In this document: positions 22,805 through 30,421 of the stretch, piece after piece
How the letters are laid out: the number at the start of each line of letters is the position of its first letter
Numbering within the stretch: position 1 is the stretch's first letter
Assembly (NCBI GenBank): GCA_036519575.1
Contig: DATDKZ010000139.1
Span: 1-30,421 of the forward strand
Direction of reading: 5' to 3'
DNA: 30,421 nucleotides
Origin: AC-69 sp036519575
GTDB taxonomy: Bacteria; Actinomycetota; UBA4738; HRBIN12
Made by a program: the position numbers and the translations under genes
The notes under the pieces: model-generated
The model's database searches: none
What the model saw: only the letters and a program-made list of their open reading frames with translations
What the model was told of the DNA's origin: nothing

Positions 22805-23176
22805 ATGCCGCTCTCCGAGCACGAGCAGCAGATCCTCGAGGAGATCGAGAAGCGGTTGGCCGAGGAGGACCCTCGCCTGGTCGAGGCCGTCTCCCGGACG
22901 TCGCTGTACACCCACCTGGCCCGGCGCATCCGGTGGTCCTCGCTCGCGTTCCTGGCGGGATTCGTCATGCTGATGCTGTTCCCCATCTCGCTGTGGATCG
23001 CGGCCGCTGGGTTCGGCGTGATGCTCGTCTCGTCGCTCCTGATTTACCGATACCTGAAGCAGCTCGGCAGGGATCAGGTCCGGGCGATGCAACAGTCGGG
23101 CCGGTTCTCCATCGCGGCCCTGTTGGCCCGGCTGTCCGGCCGGATGCGCGGGCCCTCCGAGCCCCCTCCGCAGTGA
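22805..23176 (+). CDS. DUF3040-family membrane protein
   Basis: A 123-aa protein starting MPLSEHEQQILEEIEKRLAEEDP, the diagnostic opening of the actinobacterial DUF3040 family. Two membrane segments follow (about 45-65 and 67-86), then a basic cytosolic tail. Function is unknown; family members are often found near the dcw cluster, as here. The ATG is supported by an AGGAG site 4-5 bp upstream and by a perfect TATAAT promoter. Confidence 0.9.
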   Translation: MPLSEHEQQILEEIEKRLAEEDPRLVEAVSRTSLYTHLARRIRWSSLAFLAGFVMLMLFPISLWIAAAGFGVMLVSSLLIYRYLKQLGRDQVRAMQQSGRFSIAALLARLSGRMRGPSEPPPQ

Positions 23177-23392
23177 TTCCGTAGGCCCATCGACCCACAC
23201 CACATCCTCGAATCGACCACCGCGCGCCCCGGTCACCCTGCGCACTTGCTCCACACCGCGCAGCGCAGTAGAACATCGCTCACCTTCCCCCGAGGTGTGA
23301 ACGTCGTGGCATGTCGGGACCTTCCCCCTCGACGAGCTGACGGACGACCGGGTTCGTTGGTGGGTGACGAGTCGTCGGAGGGCGCGCGTCGG

Positions 23393-23875
23393 ATGGAAGG
23401 GTTCACGGCACATCAGGCCACGAAGTTCACCGGTTGCACCCCCCGCCAGCTCCGATACTGGGACCAGATCAACCTGGTCACGCCATCTGTCCAGGGAACG
23501 GGGGGACGGCCGGGGGTTCCGCGGATGTATTCCTTCCGGGACCTGGTCGCCCTCAAGGTCGTCAAGTCGCTCCTCGACGGGGGGATGTCCCTGCAACGGG
23601 TCCGACGGGCCTGGGACTACCTGAACCGGCGGGCGGCCCTGGACCGGCACCTGTCGGAGGTGAAGCTCATCACCGACGGGGTGAGCATTTTCAAGGTGGC
23701 CAAGCGAAACGAGGAGGTCCTCGACGCCCTCAGGGAGGGCCAGCTGGCATTCTTCGTGGCCATCGACGAGATCGCCACCGGAGTCGAGGTCAAGGTGGGA
23801 CAGTTCCGCGAGGACCGGGACCGGTTCGTCAGGGCGCTGCGAGAGGCGGCGGCCCACGCCCAGAGCCGCGGCTAG
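23393..23875 (+). CDS. MerR-family transcriptional regulator
   Basis: A 160-aa protein with an N-terminal winged helix-turn-helix of MerR type: FTAHQATKFTGCTPRQLRYWDQINLVTPSVQGTGGRPGVPRMYSFRDLVALKVVKSLLDGGMSLQRVRRA is visible as the HTH (about 5-25), wing and second helix pair. The C-terminal half (about 85-160) has no Cys or His cluster, so it is not a metal sensor of the classical kind. I chose ATG 23393, where the domain begins and GGAGG lies 11 bp upstream; the frame is open to a TTG at 23246, but that region looks like leader. TTGCTC (23246) and TAGAAC (23269) with 17-bp spacing may be its promoter. The targets are unknown. Confidence 0.87.
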   Translation: MEGFTAHQATKFTGCTPRQLRYWDQINLVTPSVQGTGGRPGVPRMYSFRDLVALKVVKSLLDGGMSLQRVRRAWDYLNRRAALDRHLSEVKLITDGVSIFKVAKRNEEVLDALREGQLAFFVAIDEIATGVEVKVGQFREDRDRFVRALREAAAHAQSRG

Positions 23876-23876
23876 G

Positions 23877-26177
23877 TCACAGTCCGGGCCTGTACACCCC
23901 GCGGAGCCTCCGAAGCAACCCGGCGTCGGACCGGATGTCCCGGATCGCCGTCCGGGCGTCGCGGAGGGCATCGCGCGCCTCGGCCTCGGAGGTCGAGCGT
24001 TCCGAATACGCGGCCCGGATGGCGGCGGTCGTCAGGCGATCGAGATGCCCGTCGGAGAAGCGGACCGTGTCCGTCAACCGATCGCGGTGCTCGGCCAGGG
24101 TCTCGCCGCCCGCCCGCCCCAAGCCGAGATCGGCGGCCTCGCCGTCGAAGACCCGGTAGGCCCGAAGCACCAGCGAGTCCGGATCCCGGGCCCCGCGCAC
24201 CGTCCTCCTTCGCCAGGCGGCCTTGACGATGGGGACGGCGATCAGAAGAAGCGCCGCCATTGCCAGCAGCACGAGGAACAGGAGCCGATAGGGGATGGAG
24301 TATCCGGTGTCGGGGACCGGGGTCTCGAAGCCGCCTCTCCTGCGCTGTGCCCCGTCGTCGCGGATCGAGAGCTCTACCTGCTGGAGCTTGCCGGTCAGGC
24401 TTCCGCCCGTCGACCCCGACCCCACGGTCGTCTCACCCCCAGTAGCGCAGCCGGGCTGAGAGGGGGGGCATCCGCCCGGGGTCTCCGGTGAGAGGTAGGA
24501 CCCCGTCGTGGCCAGTGGACTCCTCCACCCGCCCGGGGTGGGCTCGAACGGGAGCCAGCCATAGCCCGGGAACCGGACCTCCACCCAGCTGTGCGCGTCC
24601 TCGGTGCTCACCGTGAACGTGTCGCCCGACTGGGATCCCGGCCGGAAGCCCACCGCCACCCGGGCGGGGATGCCGAGCTCGCGGACCAGGATGGCCATCG
24701 CGGCGGCGAACTGCTGGCAGAACCCGGTCCTGGTCTTGGTCAAGAAATCCACCAGCGCATTCGTGTCGGCCTTGGGGCGAACGTCGAGGGAGTAGTGGAA
24801 GTCGCCGGAGGAGGTGAAGCGCTGCTGGATCGCCAGCACCTGGCGGTAGGGCGTCGAGGCGTTCTCCGTCCACGCCTCGGCGATCTCCCGCACGGCGACG
24901 GGCACGTCGTCGGGGACGAACGTGTACCGATCCGGCACGCCGATGCCCTGGAGGACGGAGGGCGAGAACGAGACCGCGTCGAGCTCCTCAGGTGTTGGCG
25001 AGACGACGAGCGATCGCACCGAGTACTCGTCACCCTCGCCCAAGGTATCCGGCGCAACGGCCGCGGTGAGGTCCGGGTCGTAGCGGATCATGCCGAACGG
25101 CACGTCCACCGTCTGCGGCGGATACGCCATCGGCAGCCACCGGGTCGCGAAGTCCGTGAGGATGCGGTATCGCTGGTCGAGCGCCGGGCCGGACGATGAG
25201 CTCGTCGAGAGGGTGGCCGGCATCGAAAGGATCCGGCCTCGCTCGGCCTCGGCGTCCGAGCTCCGCCACGTGATCCCGTCGAACTGGTCGAGGGCGTACA
25301 ACCGCCAGTACGCGGGCCGTGGGTCACCGCTCTCATCCACCGAGGTGACCTGGAAGAGATCGACGGGATCCCGGCGCTGAAGCTGAGCCTTGATGGAGAC
25401 GAAGGGGTCGATGCGGGCCTGGCCGTTCCCCGTGGTCGAGAAGTCCACCAGGGCCACCGAATGGAACCCTGGGAGGATCCCGGGAACGAGGACCGCGACC
25501 GCTACGGCGAGGGTGGCCACCCGCCGCGCGCCGTGTCCTGTGGCGGCGGACAGGGGCCTGCCCCGCGACCCCCACATCGGCCCCCAGTGGCCGATGCGGC
25601 GGATCCCGTCGACGAAGCACACGAACAGCACCGCCGACAGCAATAGGACCGCATAGCCGGGACGTGCACCGTCCTGCATCACGGTGTCGGTGAACCCGAC
25701 CAGGGCCACCGATGGCAGGACGGCGAGCAACGGGGCTCCCGCTCGGATGGCCAGCGCGTGTGCGGAGAACGACGCCGTCCACACCGCGGTCACCGCCGCC
25801 AGCAACAGGGGGGAGAGCGGCGCGCTCGGTGCCACTTGCACGCGAGCCTGCTCTCCCACGCGCCCCAGGGCTTCTCGGATGGCCGCGAGTGTCTCGGACG
25901 TGGGAAGCCCGACCCATGTGGTCTGGGGGAAGACCAGGACCGCCAGCGCGACCAGGAGGCATACCGCGCTGGCCACAGTGGCCAGAAGCAAGCTCCGTCG
26001 TTCGAGGAGCCCGGCCACGGCGACCGAGACCAGGCCGGCCGCGAGGAGCTTCCACGTCGCTCCATGCCCCACGAACACGCGGCCGAAGGCGATCGCGGTG
26101 GCCGCGGCCAGGAGCCCGACGGCGCCTAGCGCGAGGAGCCGGTGAGCTCGGGAAGTGGGTTCTTGCTGCGCTGCCAT
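23877..26177 (-). CDS. Membrane transglutaminase-like protein (TgpA family)
   Basis: A 766-aa protein with a cluster of membrane segments in the first 230 residues, a large extracytoplasmic region, one more segment near 640 (LLFLVLLAMAALLLIAVPIV) and a cytosolic DUF4129-like tail. The transglutaminase core shows Cys487 in TGFCQQFAAAMA and His529 in EDAHSWVEV; the third position is Glu545 in PFEPTPG where Asp is usual. It follows the DUF58 and MoxR genes, the standard trio whose combined role, probably envelope protein maturation, is unproven. The ATG at 26177 lies inside the DUF58 gene, overlapping it by 52 bp. It converges on the merR gene with 1 bp between stops. Confidence 0.9.
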   Translation of the reverse strand: MAAQQEPTSRAHRLLALGAVGLLAAATAIAFGRVFVGHGATWKLLAAGLVSVAVAGLLERRSLLLATVASAVCLLVALAVLVFPQTTWVGLPTSETLAAIREALGRVGEQARVQVAPSAPLSPLLLAAVTAVWTASFSAHALAIRAGAPLLAVLPSVALVGFTDTVMQDGARPGYAVLLLSAVLFVCFVDGIRRIGHWGPMWGSRGRPLSAATGHGARRVATLAVAVAVLVPGILPGFHSVALVDFSTTGNGQARIDPFVSIKAQLQRRDPVDLFQVTSVDESGDPRPAYWRLYALDQFDGITWRSSDAEAERGRILSMPATLSTSSSSGPALDQRYRILTDFATRWLPMAYPPQTVDVPFGMIRYDPDLTAAVAPDTLGEGDEYSVRSLVVSPTPEELDAVSFSPSVLQGIGVPDRYTFVPDDVPVAVREIAEAWTENASTPYRQVLAIQQRFTSSGDFHYSLDVRPKADTNALVDFLTKTRTGFCQQFAAAMAILVRELGIPARVAVGFRPGSQSGDTFTVSTEDAHSWVEVRFPGYGWLPFEPTPGGWRSPLATTGSYLSPETPGGCPPSQPGCATGGETTVGSGSTGGSLTGKLQQVELSIRDDGAQRRRGGFETPVPDTGYSIPYRLLFLVLLAMAALLLIAVPIVKAAWRRRTVRGARDPDSLVLRAYRVFDGEAADLGLGRAGGETLAEHRDRLTDTVRFSDGHLDRLTTAAIRAAYSERSTSEAEARDALRDARTAIRDIRSDAGLLRRLRGVYRPGL

Positions 26178-27364
26178 GCGTCACGAAGCCTTCCCGTGGG
26201 GGGGAGGACGAGCACCTCCCATCCGGATCTGGACAACGACAGGCGGGCCGACGAGGCTCGGCCTTCGAGTTGGGACTGTCGGTCGGGCGGAAGATCGCGC
26301 GGGTCGGTGGCATGGACCAGGATCGCGAGCTTGGGCCCAAAGACCACGCCCGAGCGGACCAGGGAGGTGAGCTCGGTCGGCTGGGGCGGGGCGGTCACGA
26401 CGACGAGCGTGGTGTCGCCGGCCGCGACCGACCGCAACCGGGTGAGGCCGGCAGAGAATGCCCGGGACGTCACGTGCCCAACTCCGGCGAGCGCCTCGAG
26501 CATCTGGTCCTCGGTCACCATCGTGGGCGGCATGTTCGAGGTGGCCAAGCGGATCGAGAACCCGTACCGCGCCAGGAGCGCGCCGACCGAAGCGGCGGCC
26601 GACACGCACTTCTCGAAGGATGGAGCGTGGCTCGATCCGACGGCGGGCTCACGTGTGTCGAGGAAGATGACCGCCGTGGATCGCCGCGTGGACTCGTCCT
26701 GGCGGATCATCAGCTGGTTGGACCGGGCGACGCTCGGCCAGTGGATGCGGCGGAGGTCGTCGCCCTCCTGGTACTGGCGCATCGTGTAGAACTCCTCGCC
26801 CGTTCGGAACAGATGCCGGGCGAGCGACAGCCCGCTCGCGCCCCCAAAGGGGGAAGCCGGTCCGGACTCCAGGCGCTCGATCTCGGGGGTCACGACCAGG
26901 TCGTCCCGCTGGTCGAAGCCGATCCGAAGCTTCGTGAGGGCGAAGGGGTCGGACACGTCCACCGTCAGCGGCCCGAGCGAGTATCGTCCACGAACCTCGG
27001 GAACCAGCGTGTACGTGGCGCGCTGTTTGCTCCGCGGCGGGATCCCCGCCACGACCAGCCGTGCGTTGCGGCCCAGGGGACGAGGGATCCCGTCCTCGAG
27101 CAGCAGGAACGAGGTCCACACGGGAGACTCGTTCTCCACCTCGAGCTCGACGGTGACGCGCTGGCCCGGGGCGATCCGTTGGTCGGACAGACGCCGCCGG
27201 ACCGAAACGCGGAACCGGCTCCATCGTGCGAACAGCGCGGCGGCGAATGGCAGGACGACAAGTCCGACGGCCACCATGTGGAGGATGGGCGATCCGGCCA
27301 CCCGGGCGGCGAGCCACAGGGCGATGCCGGCGGCGAACACCACCGCGCCCCGGCCGGAGGGCAC
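26126..27364 (-). CDS. DUF58 domain protein (vWA-like)
   Basis: A 412-aa protein with two N-terminal membrane segments (about 5-20 and 24-43), a beta-rich middle and the DUF58 signature TMRQYQEGDDLRRIHWPSVARSNQLMIRQDE (about 205-235, seen as YQxGDDxRxIHWxxxAR), followed by a von Willebrand factor A-like region with TAVIFLDTRE. Such proteins work with MoxR ATPases, perhaps as the metal-binding client or adaptor. The GTG at 27364 is chosen: it lies 3 bp from the moxR stop and precedes the first membrane segment. The longer frame to 27952 is an antisense-like shadow over moxR. Confidence 0.88.
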   Translation of the reverse strand: MPSGRGAVVFAAGIALWLAARVAGSPILHMVAVGLVVLPFAAALFARWSRFRVSVRRRLSDQRIAPGQRVTVELEVENESPVWTSFLLLEDGIPRPLGRNARLVVAGIPPRSKQRATYTLVPEVRGRYSLGPLTVDVSDPFALTKLRIGFDQRDDLVVTPEIERLESGPASPFGGASGLSLARHLFRTGEEFYTMRQYQEGDDLRRIHWPSVARSNQLMIRQDESTRRSTAVIFLDTREPAVGSSHAPSFEKCVSAAASVGALLARYGFSIRLATSNMPPTMVTEDQMLEALAGVGHVTSRAFSAGLTRLRSVAAGDTTLVVVTAPPQPTELTSLVRSGVVFGPKLAILVHATDPRDLPPDRQSQLEGRASSARLSLSRSGWEVLVLPPTGRLRDAWQRSKNPLPELTGSSR

Positions 27365-27366
27365 GG

Positions 27367-28341
<975 letters not shown>

Positions 28342-28702
28342 GACCACCTCCCCGGGCTGGAACAATCATCTTACCGGGGTGTACGCAGCCGGACGCCTCC
28401 CGGTTCCTTCCTTCGACTGGAGAGGGCGGTCGACCGTTCCACCCACCCGAGCGCACCGGGCTCACGGCTCGTTGGAACGTGCCATCGTGCTGCTGGGAAC
28501 CAGGACGCAAGGAAGGCGGGGGCAGCCCGAACCGAGCTGCTGGACGCCCCGCGCGGCCCCTTGTTCGCTACTTCAGGCGTCCCGATCCCTCGGACACGAT
28601 CCACCCGCCGCCTTCGGCCGGATTACAACCCTGCGATTTGGCCGATTCAAGCACCTGGGCCGGATTCCGGAGTCCGCTCGCTATACTCGCCGCAGGTCCC
28701 GA
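28342..28702. other. Divergent intergenic region (361 bp) between moxR and the HNH gene
   Basis: No coding frame here has family resemblance. On the minus strand TAAGAT (28373-28368) may be the moxR -10. On the plus strand TATACT (28682-28687) ends 15 bp before the HNH start codon and may be its -10; no good -35 is seen for either. The middle part (about 28400-28660) is GC-rich and shows no RNA gene, repeat or operator that I recognise. Confidence 0.5.
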
Positions 28703-29185
28703 ATGGGAAGAGCGCTCGTACTCAACGCGTCCCACCAGCCTCTGGCAGTCGTGACCGCCAGGAGGGCGGTGGTGCTCGTCCTGAAGGACAAGGCGGAGGT
28801 CGTCGTCTCCAATGGCATGATCTTCCGTTCCGAGCGGTATGAGATCGAAGCTCCATCGGTCCTCAGGCTGCGGTACTTCGTCAGGGTCCCCTACCGGGCC
28901 CAGGCCCCCCTCACCCGGCGCGCCGTTTTCGCCAGAGACGCGTGGTCCTGCCAGTACTGCGGCGCAGCGGCCGAGAACCTCGATCACATCGTCCCTCGGT
29001 CGCGTGGTGGTGAGCACAGTTGGGAGAACGTCGTCGCGGCGTGCCGCCGGTGCAACTCGAAGAAGGAGAATCGCCGGCCCGAGGACGCGGGGCTGCGCCT
29101 CCTCCGCCGGCCGTTCGCGCCGGCCGATGGGTTCCGACTGTCGCTCGGCCGCCTGGATCCGGAATGGGAGCCCTTCCTGACCTAG
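28703..29185 (+). CDS. HNH endonuclease-family protein
   Basis: A 160-aa protein. A structural zinc site is formed by CQYC (83-86) and CRRC (114-117), and the catalytic motif is DHIVPRSRGGEHSWENVVAAC (94-114 region) with Asp94-His95, Asn109 and Asn118, the HNH/McrA pattern. The first 70 residues (MGRALVLNASHQPLAVVTAR) form the small N-terminal domain usual in the widespread stand-alone actinobacterial HNH proteins, whose natural role is unknown; no methyltransferase or toxin partner is adjacent. The ATG at 28703 is where homology begins. Confidence 0.9.
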   Translation: MGRALVLNASHQPLAVVTARRAVVLVLKDKAEVVVSNGMIFRSERYEIEAPSVLRLRYFVRVPYRAQAPLTRRAVFARDAWSCQYCGAAAENLDHIVPRSRGGEHSWENVVAACRRCNSKKENRRPEDAGLRLLRRPFAPADGFRLSLGRLDPEWEPFLT

Positions 29186-29259
29186 CCGGCTGGGGTCCGT
29201 CGGCGTTCTGCACGTGAAGCGCTCCGCGACGTCCTTATCTTCTTATCGCTCGCAAGTCT

Positions 29260-29294
29260 GAACTGGCCCCCGAGCCCAGTTCGCCGTTCTCGGG
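29260..29294 (+). other. Overlapping inverted repeats upstream of the mraZ promoter
   Basis: GAACTGG (29260-29266) can pair with CCAGTTC (29276-29282), while CCCGAG (29269-29274) can pair with CTCGGG (29289-29294). The two hairpins exclude each other. No T-tract follows, so a classical terminator for the HNH gene is not supported; the site might act in RNA reading through from the HNH gene or be chance. Confidence 0.4.
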
Positions 29295-29296
29295 CC

Positions 29297-29325
29297 TTGA
29301 CTTGGTGGAGCTCCAGTGGCATAAG
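29297..29325 (+). promoter_or_regulatory. Candidate promoter of the dcw cluster (mraZ)
   Basis: TTGACT (29297-29302) and CATAAG (29320-29325) with 17-bp spacing lie 36 bp before the mraZ start. The -35 matches well and the -10 moderately. The element is embedded in a run of GTGG boxes. Confidence 0.6.
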
Positions 29326-29341
29326 TGTGGAGCTCTGTGGA
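29305..29341 (+). promoter_or_regulatory. Putative MraZ operator: four GTGG(A/C) boxes in helical phase
   Basis: Boxes GTGGA, GTGGC, GTGGA and GTGGA start at 29305, 29316, 29327 and 29337, that is 11, 11 and 10 bp apart, so they face one side of the helix. MraZ is known to bind short G-rich direct repeats with about 10-bp spacing ahead of its own gene. The boxes span the -10 element, which fits autoregulation. A longer direct repeat, GTGGAGCTC, occurs at 29305 and 29327, two turns apart. Confidence 0.65.
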
Positions 29342-29360
29342 GGAGAAGGGGAGGACGCGC

Positions 29361-29795
29361 GTGGCCGAACTGCTCGGCACGCACAGTTATCAGCTGGACC
29401 CCAAGGGCAGGATCAGCCTGCCGGCGAGGTTCCGGGCCGCTTTCGCCGACGGCGCGGTCCTGACGCTGGGCCAGGACGGCTGCCTGTTCTGCTTCCCCAA
29501 GGCCGAGTGGGAGGCGCGAGCCGGCGAGGTTAGAGATCGACCGCTGTCCGATGCCCGGGCCCGGGCGTATGCCCGGATGTTCTTCGGCAAGGCCGAGCCG
29601 GTCGACCTGGACGCACAGGGCCGGCTGACGATCCCCCAACGGCTGCGAGGCGAGGCAGGCATCCGCAGGGAGGCGGTGATCGTGGGCGTCTACGACCGGA
29701 TGGAGGTATGGGACCGCGCGGCCCACGATCGCTACGAAGGGACCCACGGTGGCGCGTACCAGGCGGGAACACTCGACATCGGAGGAGAGGGATGA
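29361..29795 (+). CDS. mraZ: Transcriptional regulator MraZ
   Basis: A 144-aa protein with two AbrB-like (SpoVT) swapped-hairpin domains, seen as HSYQLDPKGRISLPARFR (about 8-25) and AEPVDLDAQGRLTIPQRLR (about 77-95); the DxxGR pairs are the DNA-binding signature. MraZ assembles into rings, binds repeats upstream of the dcw operon and usually represses it. The GTG at 29361 is chosen: AGGGGAGG lies 6 bp upstream and the predicted start of homology follows; an in-frame ATG/GTG further up (29325) lies inside the -10. It overlaps the next small ORF by an ATGA. Confidence 0.92.
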   Translation: MAELLGTHSYQLDPKGRISLPARFRAAFADGAVLTLGQDGCLFCFPKAEWEARAGEVRDRPLSDARARAYARMFFGKAEPVDLDAQGRLTIPQRLRGEAGIRREAVIVGVYDRMEVWDRAAHDRYEGTHGGAYQAGTLDIGGEG

Positions 29796-29908
29796 GGGGA
29801 ACGCTGTCACGGGAGGTCGGTCAGAGCGTTCGGTTGCTCCTGTACTCGGCCGCGACGATGGGCGTCTACGTGGCCCTCGGGCTGCTCGCCGTCCGGGTCC
29901 TGGGATGA
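29792..29908 (+). CDS. 38-aa single-pass membrane peptide between mraZ and rsmH
   Basis: ATG at 29792 overlaps the mraZ TGA (ATGA) and has a strong GGAGGAGAGG ribosome site. The product starts with MRGTLSREVGQSVR, a short basic/polar head, then one hydrophobic segment (about residues 15-37, LLLYSAATMGVYVALGLLAV) and ends VRVLG. Hydrophobicity, position and ribosome site support a real protein. Its orientation is probably N-in by the positive charges before the segment, though R35 follows as well. I do not recognise a family. Normally mraZ is followed directly by rsmH, so this is an extra dcw member. Confidence 0.65.
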   Translation: MRGTLSREVGQSVRLLLYSAATMGVYVALGLLAVRVLG

Positions 29909-29924
29909 GGGACGAGGGACGAGG

Positions 29925-30421
29925 GTGGCCGATGAGGGTACGAGGGCCAGGACCCACGAGCCGGTCATGGTCGAGGAGGTCGTCGGGTTCCTCGGGGGAC
30001 GGGACACCGTGATCGACATGACCCTCGGGGACGGCGGACATGCGGAAGCGCTCCTGCGCTCGGGATGCAAGCGAGTCGTTGGCATCGATCGCGACCCCGA
30101 GGCTATCGCCCTGGCCGGATCGCGACTCGCGCCATTCGGTGATCGGTTCGTCGCCGTCCACGCCCGGTTCTCGGAGGTGCCCGCGGGGAATCGGGCGGAC
30201 GGCGTCCTCTTCGACCTCGGGGTCTCAACGATGCAATTGGAGCGAGCCGAACGAGGCTTCAGCTACCGGGTCCCCGGTCCGCTGGACATGCGGATGGGAG
30301 GGGGCGGCGAAGAGGGGACCGAGAGCGCCCTCGACCTCGTCAACTCGGCTTCGGAGGAGGAGCTGGCGCGGATCGTATTCGAGTTCGGCGAAGAGCGCCG
30401 GGCCAGGAAGGTCGCGGCGGG
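29925..30421 (+). CDS. rsmH: 16S rRNA (cytosine-1402-N4)-methyltransferase, 3' end outside window
   Basis: The frame starts at GTG 29925 and runs off the window after 165 codons. THEPVMVEEVVGFL (about 10-23), the SAM-binding DMTLGDGGHAEALL, GIDRDPEAIALA, VLFDLGVSTMQLERAERGFSY and GPLDMRM are the RsmH (MraW) signature in order. The enzyme methylates N4 of C1402 in the 16S rRNA decoding site using SAM. It lies 16 bp after the small membrane ORF, and the gap and start area carry repeated GACGAGGG units that can serve as ribosome sites. The gene is the usual second member of the dcw cluster; ftsL and pbp genes are expected beyond the edge. Confidence 0.93.
   Translation, partial: MADEGTRARTHEPVMVEEVVGFLGGRDTVIDMTLGDGGHAEALLRSGCKRVVGIDRDPEAIALAGSRLAPFGDRFVAVHARFSEVPAGNRADGVLFDLGVSTMQLERAERGFSYRVPGPLDMRMGGGGEEGTESALDLVNSASEEELARIVFEFGEERRARKVAA

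Noticed and set aside
28630..28680. tRNA-like stretch (GATTCAA resembling a T-loop) in the moxR-HNH gap.
   Set aside because: No acceptor stem, anticodon arm or CCA-proximal pairing can be built around it.

Overview
The window is a GC-rich, densely packed bacterial chromosome segment with no mobile elements, CRISPR array, rRNA or tRNA that I could find. Several markers point to Actinomycetota: a DUF3040 membrane protein, a DUF6504 protein ahead of an error-prone DnaE2, an SOS box of the Gram-positive/mycobacterial LexA type, a PASTA-domain Ser/Thr kinase, the MoxR-DUF58-transglutaminase trio next to the dcw cluster, and frequent GTG/TTG starts. The genus is not recognisable; a deep-branching or uncultured lineage is an inference.

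Layout. 1-829 (-): a secreted coiled-coil protein entering an RlpA-type domain, cut by the window edge. 943-4825 (+): two tandem phosphofructokinases with different phosphoryl-donor residues, a threonine aldolase and a cytosolic molybdopterin oxidoreductase. 4829-7482 (-): PASTA kinase followed by endonuclease IV. 7588-8307 (+): a membrane protein resembling site-2 proteases. 8313-10250 (+): a TPP riboswitch with three 33-nt hairpin repeats in its P3 arm, then thiE and an AIR-synthase-like gene. 10293-12064 (+): a PfkB-type kinase and pseudouridine-5'-phosphate glycosidase. 12045-14280 (-): UDP-sulfoquinovose synthase and a DUF2304-GT2 glycosyltransferase. 14368-17798 (-): glutamate formiminotransferase, formimino-THF cyclodeaminase, a DUF402 protein and a VC1184-type cysteine desulfurase-like enzyme. 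17881-22649 (+): an SOS-box-controlled mutagenesis operon DUF6504-dnaE2-dinB. 22805-23875 (+): DUF3040 and MerR-type regulator. 23877-28341 (-): MoxR, DUF58, transglutaminase. 28703-29185 (+): HNH endonuclease. 29297-30421 (+): start of the dcw cluster with mraZ, a 38-aa membrane peptide and rsmH (cut by the edge).

Genes that work together: the overlapping stop/start pairs (pfk1/pfk2, ltaE/molybdoprotein, pknB/nfo, psuK/psuG, ftcD/fchA, dnaE2/dinB, mraZ/small ORF) imply translational coupling. The most unusual structures are the repeat-expanded TPP riboswitch, the SOS cassette in which a catalytically intact DinB stands where ImuB is usual, the paired G104/D104 phosphofructokinases, and a helically phased array of four GTGG boxes on the mraZ promoter. 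Several genes have a -10-like hexamer so close to the start codon that leaderless or near-leaderless mRNAs are likely.
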